NCBI GenBank assembly: GCA_032622095.1
Contig: CP136066.1
Location: forward strand, 5,787,784-5,851,783
Direction of reading: 5' to 3'
Origin: Siphonodentalium dalli
Taxonomy: Eukaryota; Mollusca; Scaphopoda; Gadilida; Siphonodentaliidae
DNA: 64,000 nt
Both the position numbers and the translations under genes were made by a program. The notes under the pieces were generated by a model. The model was not told the origin of the DNA, did not search any database, and saw only the letters and a list, made by a program, of their open reading frames with translations. This document shows positions 12,702 through 22,989 of this stretch, in pieces; position 1 is the stretch's first letter, and every line of letters starts with the position of its first letter.

Positions 12702-14370
12702 ATTATCACACAGTCATTCCATATATACATAAACACCACACACACAACAATATAGTGACCCAATGTATACACGTACACCTGACCCATGACAACGGATGAC
12801 CTTACAGCCATGATTCACAATGGAGACACACCGGGTATACTTCTAAACATGACCCATAACCATATAGTCACTCCGTGCATACCCATGCATTCACCTCACC
12901 ATTGGCCATACGGTAATCCCCTATATACCTATTCTCCACACACATGGTCAAATAGACATTCAATATATACATCAACACCACAACAATGACCATAGAGTCA
13001 CTACAGGTATACATACCTCACCAATCGCCACATAGCAACTCGCTTCATACACATACCCTCACCCATGCCACCTGGTATACTCCTTCACCTGACCTATGGC
13101 CATATAGTCACTCCGTGTGTACCTATTCAATACATTCATACATGATCATGGTCAATCCTTGTATACACATTCACCTCACCATTGGCCATACACTCCCTGT
13201 ATCCCTATGTGTCACACCATAGCCGAATAGCGACAAAAGATATACTAAAACACCCAGCCATGTCAGGAAAGTCACTCCATGTATGCATATGCACCTCATC
13301 CATGGCCATATAACCACTCGCTATATACACATACCCCTCTCCCATGACCATATAGCAACACGTGTGTATACCCGTATAACCTACACATGACCATACCACC
13401 ACGAGTCACCAAGCAGGAACACCAGGTATACTCATACACCTGACACATGACCATTTAGTCACCCCTGTATATATACTCATTACATTTATGATCATACAGT
13501 CACTCCCTGCATACCTACATGTACTCATCTCACCATTGACCATACAGTCACTACATGTATACCTATTCGACACACATAGTCATATAACCACTCGATATAT
13601 ACATATGCAGCCCACCCTAGACCATAGAGTCAATCCAGGTATACACCTCACCAACTGCCATTCAGCCCTTCCAGATATACAAAAAACCTGCACACACGAC
13701 CACTCATACCTTCCATACTTGCATATACACCTCACACATGACAATTCAGCAACTCACTGTATAATCATACACGCCATCCATGATCATTCAGATAATCCCT
13801 ATACACCCACCAATGATAATACATTCACGAGATATATAAATATCTACCACAAGGACACTCCCTATATACCCACACGCTCGATAATTTCCACCAGCTTACT
13901 CCAGGTATGCATATACACTTCAAGCATGACCGTACAGTCATTCCATGTATACCTATACACATTACCCGTAACTATAAAATAACTCCCTATTTATCCACAC
14001 ACCCCATCCATGATCATACAGACAACAAATGTACATCCCACCCATGACCTTACAGTCACTCCATATATACATAACCAACACATAGATGACCATGTAGCTA
14101 TATCCATACACCGCATCAATGTCCATACAGGCACATCGGGTTAACCCGTACTGGATAGACACAACCATACACCATACAGTCACTCCATTCATACCGATTT
14201 ACCTCACACATGACCGTGACCTCTCCCTGTATACATCAATATGCATCTTACTATGGACAACCCACACGTAACCATATAGTCACTCCTTGTATACATATTC
14301 ACATCATTCATGACATACAATAACTTCCTGTATACCTATTCACCTCACCTATGATCATAGAGTAACTCAC
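12702..14370 (-). repeat. Minisatellite, right arm of FB-B
   Basis: About 35-40 diverged units of 40-45 bp around CATGACCATACAGTCACTCC and GTATACATATTCACCTCA. The translated ORFs (for example 13488-13982, rich in H, T, P and Y) are artefacts of the repeat. Confidence 0.85.
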
Positions 14371-15373
14371 TGACTACCATCTTGGCATCCACTCTGTGTC
14401 CAGTTGATATTTTTAGTTATCATAATGGACCAGAATAGCCACAGATTATGGTTCATCTCGGTTCCGTCTCAAAGTTCTGCCCATTTCCTTTCAATAATAT
14501 GGCCAGAATCACAAAAGAGGTTCTTGGCAAAATTCCATACTTTAAAATGAATTTGTCATGCCCCATACGGAACTGGGACAACCAGAATAGAATATATAGT
14601 TGTCAGTTAATTAACTATCACGTATATTAACCAAGTGAGTCACAATTTACTACCTTTTCTGATAACACAGAGAATAATGTTCGGGATATATGTAAATAAC
14701 ACTTTTTATAAATTTGGTTGCCATTTTGGAAGCCATCTTGAGCAATTTGGTCTATAAATACCATAGTGTGACACATTTAAGATAGACCAAAACAATAAAC
14801 ACGTTTGAATCCAAAGACAGTTACATTTTACTTGAAAAAATGGTCCATACCTGAAAAGTTAATTTTTGCCGATATTTATGTCAAGTTTTTGAGAGAAAAG
14901 TCCAATATTTTTGGTGGTGTCAGTGGTGACAATAGTAACAATTAACCATGGTGCATCAGACATGTTAGTATTCAATGTATAGGAGGCAGAATAGGAGGCC
15001 AATTTTATACATCAACCACAATTTGTAAGCGATTGCAGGACCCGCTGGGGCAATATTTACCATTTTCCATATTTTGGCGGCCATTTTGGTTCCAATAAGT
15101 TGGAATATTTATAGTAATGATATGCCTCACTTAGATTACAAAGTTCTGTTCATTTCTTGTTGAAATATGACTAGAATCCCAATTGTGATTTCTTGTGAAA
15201 TTTTATACCGCGTTTTTGAGGGAAGGGGCTAGGACACCAATAATTGCATATTTAATTGCTCCAATGATCAGTTAATATACAAAACACAAAATAAAGTCAC
15301 ATTACTCAACCAGTTCCAAACAGTATGAACTGATCTAGAAGATATTTGTGAAAAAACGTCATATTTTCAACTT

Positions 15374-15777
15374 AATCCTGATTCACACAACTTTCAACCG
15401 GGTGTGATTTCATGAAGAGCGTTTACTTATTAAATAACATACTTGTCCATATGTGTATAGCAGATGATGAGATAGTTCTGACAGAAAGGTCTCGAGGGGT
15501 GATTCAAATAATAAAATATTCCCATGTTCATGAGATTATATGTATAACGAGTGTGAAATATGTCTCGATATTGACTTACTGTATTTTCGCGGCAATAAAA
15601 ACAGTATGTGACTTTAAGTTGATTTTATGGGTGAAATATGGGTCACAGGCAGCGACAGGCACCCTCATTGGATTCAGCATACTTGATGTATGCTAGAAAA
15701 CTTAGTTTCATGCTTTTCCCCAAAAATGCCTCTAGGGTTCTAGTATTCCACAAATGTAGCTTTTCCGACCAAACTAT
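15374..15777. other. Non-coding gap between FB-B and the Polinton end
   Basis: No recognised repeat. The ORF at 15412-15696 has no domain or neighbouring support. Confidence 0.35.
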
Positions 15778-15905
15778 TATGAGATAATGGTAAAATGGTA
15801 CATATAAAATTTTCCCTAGTCAAATCGGTGTTTTTTTCGTAGAAATATGATGTTTTGACAGAAAAGAGCATAATTTACTAATGTATCGGTTTTTTTTCTC
15901 GGATT
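15778..15905 (-). repeat. Extra Polinton end module outside the left TIR
   Basis: 15778-15860 is similar to the reverse complement of 42837-42927, a module just inside the right TIR. It is followed at 15870-15905 by AATTTACTAATG and CTCGG, an inverted partner of the left TIR tip at 15965-16000. The module is outside the element on the left but inside it on the right. It may be a remnant of a second Polinton end or of a rearranged terminus. Confidence 0.55.
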
Positions 15906-15977
15906 CTAATGGCAATGTGGTAAGCGAATGGCGTTCCCCTTCGCTGGACACACTGAACTTAGAATAATACCGAGAAC

Positions 15978-16065
15978 AAATCGAAGCATTAGTAAATTGT
16001 GTTACTTTACCAGTGCATTTTTTAACAAAAGCGAAAGTCTTCGAATAAATTCGAAGACGCTAGCG
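15978..16065 (+). repeat. Polinton left terminal inverted repeat
   Basis: These 88 bp match the reverse complement of 42967-43054 almost perfectly (AAATCGAAGCATTAGTAAAT at the tip, CGAAGACGCTAGCG at the inner end). Weaker similarity continues inward to about 16095. Polinton TIRs commonly start with AG, which would put the tip at AGCATTAG. I found no matching 6-bp target duplication. Confidence 0.85.
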
Positions 16066-16110
16066 CTGTGAAATGTACATGCAAGAACCATCTGATAGCA
16101 GGTTTTGGGT

Positions 16111-16126
16111 GGTCCTGAAAAGGACC
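16111..16126 (-). terminator. Histone-type mRNA 3' stem-loop, left end
   Basis: On the minus strand the sequence is GGTCCTTTTCAGGACC, flanked by AAAAC upstream and ACCCA downstream. This matches the metazoan replication-dependent histone stem-loop (6-bp stem, UUUC loop, ACCCA). It lies just 3' of the terminal minus-strand gene (stop at 16175, or 16135 in the alternative frame). In histone genes this element directs SLBP/U7-dependent cleavage without polyadenylation. No histone is encoded here and no clear purine-rich downstream element was seen. Confidence 0.75.
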
Positions 16127-16174
16127 GTTTTATGTCAGATCGCAAGAAAAGTGGATAAGGGTCTTTTAATGCAC

Positions 16175-16510
16175 TCAAATCCATCCTCTTGGTCCAACTC
16201 CCGAAACGGGGATACGCCTAATCTGTATTTCTTTTTCTCTCTCCAAAATACGAGTTTTCTCTGTAGAAGGGTTGCCGCTATCATGAGCATGAGATATGTT
16301 GTGCCAGGCCATTCGATGTGTATTATATTGTCCATTGAACAGTGCAGGGTTGAAAGCCCACGCTGTACAGACAAGAGTGAAAAGTTCAAAGAACTTTTCA
16401 CCTGTAGCATACACTCCACAGGAAAGGGTCTTCCACACCACTATGTCCCTCGGGGCCGATACACGGATGACTCTGACATAAGATCCAAGATCAGTAGCCG
16501 CGTATTCCAT
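16175..16510 (-). CDS. Polinton TIR-proximal gene, unknown protein (111 aa)
   Basis: I do not recognise the product. This intact minus-strand frame has its ATG 46 bp downstream of the shared promoter module (16556-16583) and a TATA-like box (16541-16550), which supports the start. The C-terminal half overlaps another open frame (16135-16419), so one frameshift may have occurred and the original C-terminus could be the LMLMIAATLLQRK frame. The N-terminal part contains RVIRVSAPRDIVVWKT and GVYATGEKFFELF; the tail is charged (TEKTRILEREKEIQIRR). I compared it with the core histones because of the downstream stem-loop and found no convincing match. The plus-strand frame 16073-16654 is the shadow of this gene. 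Confidence 0.5.
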   Translation of the reverse strand: MEYAATDLGSYVRVIRVSAPRDIVVWKTLSCGVYATGEKFFELFTLVCTAWAFNPALFNGQYNTHRMAWHNISHAHDSGNPSTEKTRILEREKEIQIRRIPVSGVGPRGWI

Positions 16511-16540
16511 CGTGGAGAAATGATATACTCTAAATGGGAT

Positions 16541-16583
16541 TTATTATATGTAAAACGCGCGGACGTCGTTGACGACGTCATTG
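16541..16583 (-). promoter_or_regulatory. Shared Polinton promoter module, left gene
   Basis: On the minus strand, CAATGACGTCGTCAACGACG (starting at 16583) is followed by CCGCGCG and then a TATA-like CATATAATAA (16550-16541), 46 bp before the ATG at 16510. The same module in the same gene-relative orientation precedes the genes at 41486 and 42677. The core overlaps a CRE-like TGACGTCG. Confidence 0.65.
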
Positions 16584-16589
16584 TCTTTT

Positions 16590-16997
16590 TCTACCAATTT
16601 TCCCCGAAAGTCAATTCAAATGTGTTTCTTTTTGGTGAATTAAGATCTTCATAGACATTGCCGAAGACGATCATTAAAAACAGACACTGTTTTTCAACAA
16701 CATAACTTTTATTTTTGAATTAAGAATCAACACATTTACAACTGATCATGAATTTTTCATATTTACAATCAATAATTGGTAATGCAATGAACATATTTTA
16801 CATTTGGTAACACATTTCATCAATAATTAACAATCAACATATTTACAATTGATTATGATTTTTAACATATTTAAATAATTGGCAATGAACACATTTCATC
16901 AATAATGAAATTCACAGTAAGTCTTACAAGTTTGTGAAATACATGTTTTGGGTAATGTTTCTGATTCTTTTCGCAAGGGCTCATAGTTTCCATGAAA
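16590..16997. other. AT-rich spacer in the Polinton left part
   Basis: It contains a small hairpin (AAAACAGACACTGTTTTT at about 16678-16695), a minus-strand AATAAAA that could end the protease transcript (about 16709), and diverged direct repeats of an ATTTACAATCAATAATTG-like unit at 16735-16905. Confidence 0.4.
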
Positions 16998-17430
16998 TCA
17001 ATCAAATACTTTTCTATCATTTTTGAAGTAGTCACCATAAAAATTCATTTCAACTAATACTTTTATACCATATCCGCTTTTCAAGAAATGTAAAGCATAT
17101 ATGCAGTAGATACCGCATACGTTTGTACCATGATGTCAAAACCGCCCAACGTTTATTTTACATTCGATCGAATTTCTTTGAATAAATGATTTGATATATG
17201 TATCAATAACTGGTATCCCAAACGAATCGAAATATGTTGCAATTTGTCCATTGAAGAACATTGCAACCCAGTGTTCTCCTGGTTTTTCTGACGTGTGTGT
17301 ATTTACTATGTATGCTTTTACATGGTGAGGTTTCTCGTATGGTAACTGATCTTTTTCACACACCACACCATACGATGAACAGAGGTAGGATGATTTGTCT
17401 AGTATATGCTGAAGTTCGCAAGTGTTAATC
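16998..17430 (-). pseudogene. Adenain-like cysteine protease (Polinton PRO), internal stop
   Basis: Capsid-maturation protease of the adenovirus/Ulp1 fold. The N-terminus reads NTCELQHIL, followed by IVNTHTSEKPGEHWVAMFF with the catalytic His, then YFDSFG with the acidic residue and conserved Gly. The frame then meets TGA at 17136-17138. Seven codons further, in the same frame, is NVCGIYC with the catalytic Cys (codon 17115-17117). The frame closes at 16998. The family is normally about 150-200 residues, so the gene is nearly complete apart from the nonsense codon. The protein would be cut before its catalytic Cys and be inactive. Confidence 0.8.
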
Positions 17431-17567
17431 TTCGTAGTATTTTTTTTACTTTTTCACACCACAAGCCAACAAAAACACGAATTAAATTCGTTACAGTTTG
17501 CATGAACAACTTCCTTTATATCTATCCAAAGTTTGAATGCCTCATATTTCTCTTGTGGTGTAAATGA

Positions 17568-17846
17568 TTATATTTCTGGATACCATTGTTCCATAACTCG
17601 GTAAATGTTTAATTTAAGTAGTGCTATATCAATGAACATATCTACCCATTGTATAGGTGGTGTCCAAAGACAAATTAAATGTCGTGTCTGGTGATCTATT
17701 TTACATCCTTCACAATTGAGTGTCACTTCTTTTGAAATTTGATTTTGTATTTCATGAACGAAGAATTTCTCGAAAGTTTTCCGAACTTTGTCAAGGATAG
17801 GAAAACAATATGGAATGAAATCGAGTCCTCCAACTTGCAGTCTCAT
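17568..17846 (-). CDS. Conserved uncharacterised Polinton protein with CEGC...H.C motif (92 aa)
   Basis: An intact minus-strand frame between protease and major capsid genes. The centre has LNCEGCKIDHQTRHLICLW, a CxxC plus HxxC arrangement that could bind zinc and resembles a small conserved Polinton protein of unknown function. Flanks are hydrophobic and aromatic (IPYCFPILDKV, WTPPIQWVDMFIDIALLKL). Its position 3' of the capsid gene suggests a structural or assembly role, which is inference. Confidence 0.5.
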   Translation of the reverse strand: MRLQVGGLDFIPYCFPILDKVRKTFEKFFVHEIQNQISKEVTLNCEGCKIDHQTRHLICLWTPPIQWVDMFIDIALLKLNIYRVMEQWYPEI

Positions 17847-17876
17847 TTTTCCTCCAAATGCAATCCATCCATGCTT

Positions 17877-19154
17877 TTAATAATCTGTTATTATTTCTCG
17901 CAAACTGTTGACTTCAATTTGATTATCGAACTCAGCATAGACTATCACGTTGATCACTGAAACTAGAGCTACAGCAAACTGAAGCTCTAACCGTATGTTA
18001 CCTGTTTTTATAGGATGCAAATGTCCTTCCTCTGCTCCTTGGTCAGGTGTAAGGTCGTAACCCCAGAAACAATAACCATTCATGTATTTTTCGAGATTCA
18101 AACCAAAGGATTTGTTTTGTCCAAACATACCCGAAGACTGATACAGTGATAAATAAGATCTTAGGAATTGTTCTGATGTAAAGTTTGGTTCAAATGGTCG
18201 GTTATGAATTGTATGCCCGTCCTGACTAACTTCAAGCTTTTTTCAGATTAAAGTGTTGGAAATGGAATGGGTTCGTTTCAATATCGCCATTCATATCTTT
18301 GTTTGATACCAAGCCTATGAAAAGTCTCTCTGGCAATTGTCTTTGAAAAAGGTGATCTTCAATATTTGATCTAAGCCCTGCACCATAGTGAATGTTTTCA
18401 CTTCAACTCTTCTAATCGGTATTTTCTTATTTTTCTGTATTATTGTTTGGTTCAAGTTATTTGCTTCTACTGGCATCAGCGTAATTGTACGAACATTGAA
18501 AACTGCCGTTTCAAACACTATTTTTCCATCGTCTTGACCAATTAAAGATAATTTTGGATCGCTCTATTGAGATGAATTCTTATCTCAATTCCATTTGGTA
18601 AGTATTTCTCTTGTAGAAATATATCTGTGTGTAAACGACCACACAATTCTACCGTTTTACTATCTGCTATGATTGCTTGGCGAGATTTCAATCCATCATT
18701 ATGACCAGCTTTAGTGTTTTCGATGAATGTTTAGCGGTATCTGGATACCACATTTCTAGTGCGGCAAGTTGATTTTATGCATCACCAGAATAAGTCAAGA
18801 GATTTTCCATGTAGGCTCGATAAGGATAAATATATCCGTTCGCCGTTACAATTTTGTTATTTAGGTAAATATCGATACTACTGAGCATGCTATGGAGAAA
18901 GTTGTTAACAGGCGCAAGTTTGTTCCATCTGCTTTTGTGATTTTGAATTTCAGGTACAAATATGATTGATTCACATCTGTCCATTTTTCATTTCGAGGCG
19001 GAATTACAAATTATATCGGTGCGGAATGATTCAAAGAGCTAATCGGTTGATGTTCTATCCATTATGATTCCAACATCGTTGTCATTGTTGGTGCAACATC
19101 AGAAGCATCTAACTCGGACTTGCTGCATTCGCATGATCCATTTTGCATCATCAT
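17877..19154 (-). pseudogene. Polinton major capsid protein (double jelly-roll), broken
   Basis: This is the hexon-like capsid protein of Polintons. The start at 19154 is four bases downstream of the preceding pVI-like stop. Fragments in order: CSKSELDASDVAPT and WIEHQPISSLNHSAPI near the N-terminus; LAPVNNFLHSMLSSIDIYLN and YPYRAYMENLLTYS (18775-18984); IPIRRVEVKTFTMVQGL (18315-18518); and the C-terminal jelly-roll strands GNIRLELQFA and VIVYAEFDNQIEV (17877-18128). At least four frameshifts or stops separate them. Total length, about 425 codons, is a little under the usual 500-650. Neighbours (penton, pVI-like, protease) are the normal morphogenesis block. Confidence 0.82.
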
Positions 19155-19994
19155 GATTTAATCAAATATACCGAGAGATCGTTTTGATTTCTGTACAGGT
19201 GTTTTAGTGGACTTACTTCTAACTCGTTTGCGAGAAGAATGATTTTCCAAAGACCGCGATGATCTATTTATGCGTTTTGATGTTGATATTTTTTTTATTG
19301 TTCCATTCCAAAAGATTTCAATGCTACTTTACCTTGTTCCAAAAATACTTCTTTTGGACTTTTACCACGATGAATGATATATGTCCATGCTTGAATATTA
19401 GTTGTCACACTCAGGCCGGCGCTCTCATTGCGCTGCAAAAGTATCAAAGCGCCCACCTAAACGCACTAAGGTCTCCAAGAACCGATTGGTGACGCAGTGG
19501 ACACTGGCTACAACGGGCGAGGATCTCCATGGTCGCCCATAGGTGCCAGAGCGCCGCGCTTGTTTTATGCATGCACAAAACAAGCGCAGAGGCTCGGCGT
19601 TCTGACCAGGACGTAGTACTGTCGCCGTGACAGCGCAAAGCAAAGCGCCAAGCGAGCGACGTGAGCGTTATGTGGACGTAGCAAAAGCGCATATTAGGTT
19701 CTCGTGGTCGCAGCAAGGAATTAATCTTGTCTTTTGCGACTACAGTAAGCTTAATCAAATTCTCACTACGTGCCTTTCCCGTCCTTAATACGCTCAATGA
19801 GGCTCTGTCCAAAACTTATTGTGCTCTTTCTGCGCTGTCATGGGGTGTTATGGACTGGTTCCCGCTCACAGAACGTTCACATTGTGCTGCCACTGCGACT
19901 CTGGCGCTCGCTTTACGCCCAAGCGTTATACATGGCGTTCTTCCGGCGTTTACAGTACGATCCCACATGGAAATGCGGTCTGCTCACACCAACT

Positions 19995-20210
19995 GTTGTA
20001 TTGCGTGTGTCTTTGGTAGGTATCTGTTATGTCTGAATTATATAGTTGTATTGCGTGTATCTGTTATGTCTGAATTATATATTTGTATTGTGTGTGTCTT
20101 TGGTAGGTATCTGTTATGTCTGAATTATATAGTTGTATTGCGTGTGTCTTTGGTAGATATATGTTATGTCTGAATTATATAGTTGTATTGCGTGTGTCTT
20201 TGCGATCAGG
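19995..20210 (+). repeat. 50-bp minisatellite inside the transposon
   Basis: About four copies of a unit around GTTGTATTGCGTGTGTCTTT and TGTTATGTCTGAATTATATA. One copy has a 13-bp deletion. The array abuts the inner transposon end at about 20205. Confidence 0.85.
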
Positions 20211-21199
20211 CTGGCGTTTGATTTGAGTTGAAAAAGTATCAAAATACGAGTAACGCACAGTGGAAGCGCGGGAAATTGTCAGAAATTTTCAATCTGTTAA
20301 AACAAGAGAACCAATGTCAGAAATGGTAACGAGCTCAAGATCATATATTATAAACCCAAGAATGTAATTGTAGAATATAAAATATATTGGTTTTGCGAAT
20401 GACCAACTCAGAATTCCGTTAAATAACAATAACAACCAGCACCTAATTAACGAACCGGTGGCCGACTCGACCGTCTCCGACCACAACCCCCAGTGGGCTG
20501 CAGAAATTTCTTTTATTTGTAATTGACATATAGTTTATCACAAACCAAAAATCAACATTAATCAACGTTGATTAACACAATAAACGAAAGTGAATTTCCC
20601 CAACTACATGCACCTTTTACGGGACTCGGCCTCCAGCTTGCAGTTTGACTTTTAATCATCCCAAAAATTCCCATTCTATAAATAAAACTAGTAAAATACC
20701 CATTGATCATGTCAGCCCGCACGCGAAACGAGAAACTCCCCCACCAGTTATACTTGCGGCGCGCGTGACAAGCTATGCTCCTATCCCGCTTATCACGTTT
20801 TCGTCGCGCTCTTTGTACGACCCATTGCGTTCCTGCTTTGTCACGTCAATTCTCACGCTCTCACGCGCTCTCACGCGCTCTCACTCCGTTTCCTCCACAC
20901 CGTAAACGCTCTTAATGCGTTCAAGTCGTTGTCATTGCGTTGTTAGTACGCTTTGCGTTGTCATGGCGACGGTACTACGCCTGGTCAGAACGCCGAACCA
21001 CTGCGCTTGTTTTGTGCATGCACAAAACAAGCGCGGCGCTCTGGCGCTCTGGGGCGATCACGGAGACCCTCTCCCGTCCTAGCCAGTGTACACTGCGTCA
21101 TCAATACGTTCTTGGATACCTTACTGCGCTTTGCTTGGCGCTTTGATTATTTTTCAGCGCAGTGCAAGCGCCGGCCTGATCGCAGCGGAGTGTGACAGT
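20205..21199. mobile_element. Nested related transposon copy
   Basis: Left TGCGATCAGGCTGGCGTTTG (20205) pairs with the reverse complement near 21160-21187. It is followed by GAGTGTGACAG, like the outer element's tip. It contains short CGCTCTCACG repeats at about 20850-20885. The boundaries are approximate. Confidence 0.45.
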
Positions 21200-21652
21200 A
21201 GTTTAATCTGACAGCAAATCTATTGCGGAATGTTGGGTATTTTCCCCACAACATAAAAACTGACTATGACTGGAGAACGCAGGAGGCGCTATCTATACTC
21301 TCCGCGCCCGCGCAGAGAACGTTTTGCGAACTTATTGTGAACGTACTAGCATCACAATGACAGCGACTTGAACGCACTAAGAGCGTGAGACTTGATAAAG
21401 TAGGAACGCAATAGGAGCATACTTTGTTTTAAAAGTTTGACAATTTTCGACAGTTTTCGGCGCTCCTCCTGCGTCTTACTCATATGTTGGTACTTTTGCA
21501 GCGCAGTGAGAGCGCCGGCCTGAGTGTGACAGGGGTTTTAGCAATCTGACCAATAGGTTTTAGAAACGGTACTACTGTTCTCATTGCAGATTTGAATAGT
21601 GAACCAATTCCATTTCCATACTGTCTAGGTACGCCTCTATACATGGGGATCA

Positions 21653-22470
21653 TCATAAATACAAATTACTTCGGCGTCGGAAATGCAACTTTATCATAGA
21701 CTTTCCACCAACAAACTGAATTGGTTTGCCAGTATCACCAGATATATATACATGTATGGTATCAAAGTTAGACTTTGATACTGGTACATAATGTAAGTTT
21801 TGGAATTCATGTTTAATATGTTGACCATCATGTATTCTTTTACTCTCGAATGATGGCACTCGTAATATCCGTGCCTCAACATCACTTACAATTGTATAAT
21901 CAGCAATGTCAGAATAAACAAACAATTGATTATGCTCCGCATTTAAATAAACTCCATATGGAAATGTTATCGAAGGAGTAGCAAATGTAACACTCTCTGA
22001 TTCTGTTCTGTCACCAAGTTTATCCAAAAGAGCTCTGGGGGTTACAAGACCTACTTTGGTATAACTATTGGTTGAAATTTTAACCCCTTGTTGAGCTTTG
22101 GAATATCCGAATTCGAATTCCAGTTCTGGAATCAATCTGCTTACTGTACTATCAATTACACCTTGAATTGTATCAGTCAAATGTGCTGCACCAGAATATG
22201 CTCCTGTTGGTATTTTTAATTCTATACCATTTTCTGGTTTTGAAATTACTACATCACTCATTGATAACTTGTGCAGGTATTGTAAAATTCTTGGAACGGA
22301 ATTTTTATTTTTATTATGCAAGCATCTCCAATAATGTTGTATGTTTCTGATGGTACCATTAGTTCAACCATTGCAACTTCCCAAAGTTCTTTATGGTTTT
22401 TGATAATTTCACTGTGAAACAACATTGTGAGTTGGCTGGGTAAAGTAACATTGAACTATCACTCATGAGA
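21653..22470 (-). pseudogene. Polinton penton-like minor capsid protein, frameshifted N-terminus
   Basis: Single jelly-roll vertex protein. The main frame (21653-22321, 222 codons) contains IELKIPTGAYSGA, LFVYSDIADYTIVSD, LHYVPVSKSNFDTIHVYI and DTGKPIQFVGGKSMIKLHFR, the conserved C-terminal strands of Polinton minor capsid proteins. The N-terminus lies in another frame upstream (NHKELWEVAMVELMVPSETY, about 22320-22440, preceded by FNVTLPS). At least one frameshift near 22300 separates the two. The stop overlaps the start of the pVI-like gene, showing compact packing. Confidence 0.8.
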
Positions 22471-22615
22471 GTTATGTAGAATGAATTCATGTTTTCTCAG
22501 TAATTTTCAATAATTTCAGTCCAGGTGTTGGTAGAATATAACCTAGATAGCTACTTAGAGGAATAAGTCACGATTAATTGAATCTGAATGATTTTGCGAC
22601 ATGATATATTCTGTT

Positions 22616-22985
22616 TTATACTAAATTTGAAGCTGGGATCCAACTGTGAAACTTTTTTGGGTATCCAAGCCAATGAACTTTAATTTCTTTTACTGTTTTA
22701 CCACCCACTCTCCTCGTTCTTTTATCAATAACTGATTCTATTTCATACACCTTACTGTCTTTTATACGTTGGATTTCATGTTTGTAGAATGATCCATCAA
22801 TCTCTTCACCATCAAGATCAGAAACTTTGTATCGTCGGCTGTATTCAAAGATATCGTAAAACGATTTTTCGCGCGAAAAGTGTTTTTCTCGGATTCGGAA
22901 TCTAGGTAACAAAATACATCAGATAAATTCTCATCAGGGCCGAAATCCAATCGGAAATCAGAGTTTTAGGCATGTGACCTAACCT
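22616..22985 (-). pseudogene. Polinton integrase, C-terminal fragment with chromodomain
   Basis: Retroviral-type (rve) integrase of Polintons, 3' end only. Visible: YKVSDLDGEEIDGSFYKHEI, the linker before the chromodomain, then VYEIESVIDKRTRR and IKVHWLGYPKKFHSWIP, a chromodomain with the expected aromatic residues. The DDE core and the N-terminal zinc finger are absent. Homology stops near 22990 where foreign sequence starts. A frame overlap at 22762-22950 suggests an indel just before the preserved frame. Confidence 0.78.
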
Positions 22986-22989
22986 CGTA

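Larger units (their letters stand above)
11644..15373. mobile_element. Fold-back element FB-B with minisatellite arms
   Basis: The left end TTATAGTCCGGGAG, the C-run and the following block match the left end of FB-C at 30110, so both belong to one family. The block at 11961-12080 (AAGTTGAAAATATGACG onward) recurs inverted at 15254-15373. Between them a 40-45 bp minisatellite runs in one orientation (12090-12568) and then the opposite (12702-14370). The centre is the inverted pair 12569-12588 and 12680-12701 (GGGTGGCTATCGCTTTCCAC). The outer 300 bp of the left arm has no right-hand partner, so the right end is truncated. No protein is encoded; the ORFs here are repeat translations. Confidence 0.65.
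19403..21530. mobile_element. Non-autonomous DNA transposon inserted in the pVI-like gene
   Basis: Terminal inverted repeats of about 42 bp: the left starts TGTCACACTCAGGCCGGCGC at 19403, and the right is its reverse complement ending at 21530. The interior is GC-richer than the surroundings, rich in GCGC and GCGCTC. It has near-palindromes around GTTTTGTGCATGCACAAAAC at about 19560-19586 and 21003-21035, and no transposase. A second inverted pair (TGCGATCAGGC at about 20205 and near 21187) suggests a nested related copy. No clean target duplication. Confidence 0.7.
19158..21656 (-). pseudogene. Polinton pVI-like minor protein, split by a DNA transposon
   Basis: The N-terminal part starts at 21656, overlapping the penton stop, and contains GNGIGSLFKSAMRTVVPFLK, the amphipathic opening typical of Polinton pVI-like proteins. 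It runs to about 21535 and is cut by the insertion 19403-21530. The rest resumes at 19402 (GKSPKEVFLEQGKVALKSF) and ends with a basic tail (RSKSTKTPVQKSKRSL) and the stop at 19158-19160, just before the major capsid start. The second part also has frame breaks. In adenoviruses pVI links capsid and membrane disruption; a similar job here is inferred from position and sequence type. Confidence 0.6.

Noticed and set aside
12113-13982. ORFs of 60-164 aa across 12.1-14.0 kb
   Set aside because: They are translations of a 40-45 bp minisatellite, with low-complexity H/T/P/Y-rich products and parallel frames on both strands.
12090-14370. CRISPR-like array
   Set aside because: Units are diverged along their whole length without constant repeats and unique spacers, and the DNA is eukaryotic.
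16135-16510. A degraded histone gene upstream of the 16111 stem-loop
   Set aside because: All three minus-strand frames were compared with core histone sequence features; only scattered short resemblances, no conserved block.
20645-20905. ORF 20645-20905
   Set aside because: Lies in the GC-rich interior of a non-autonomous transposon with short CGCTCTCACG repeats; no domain.
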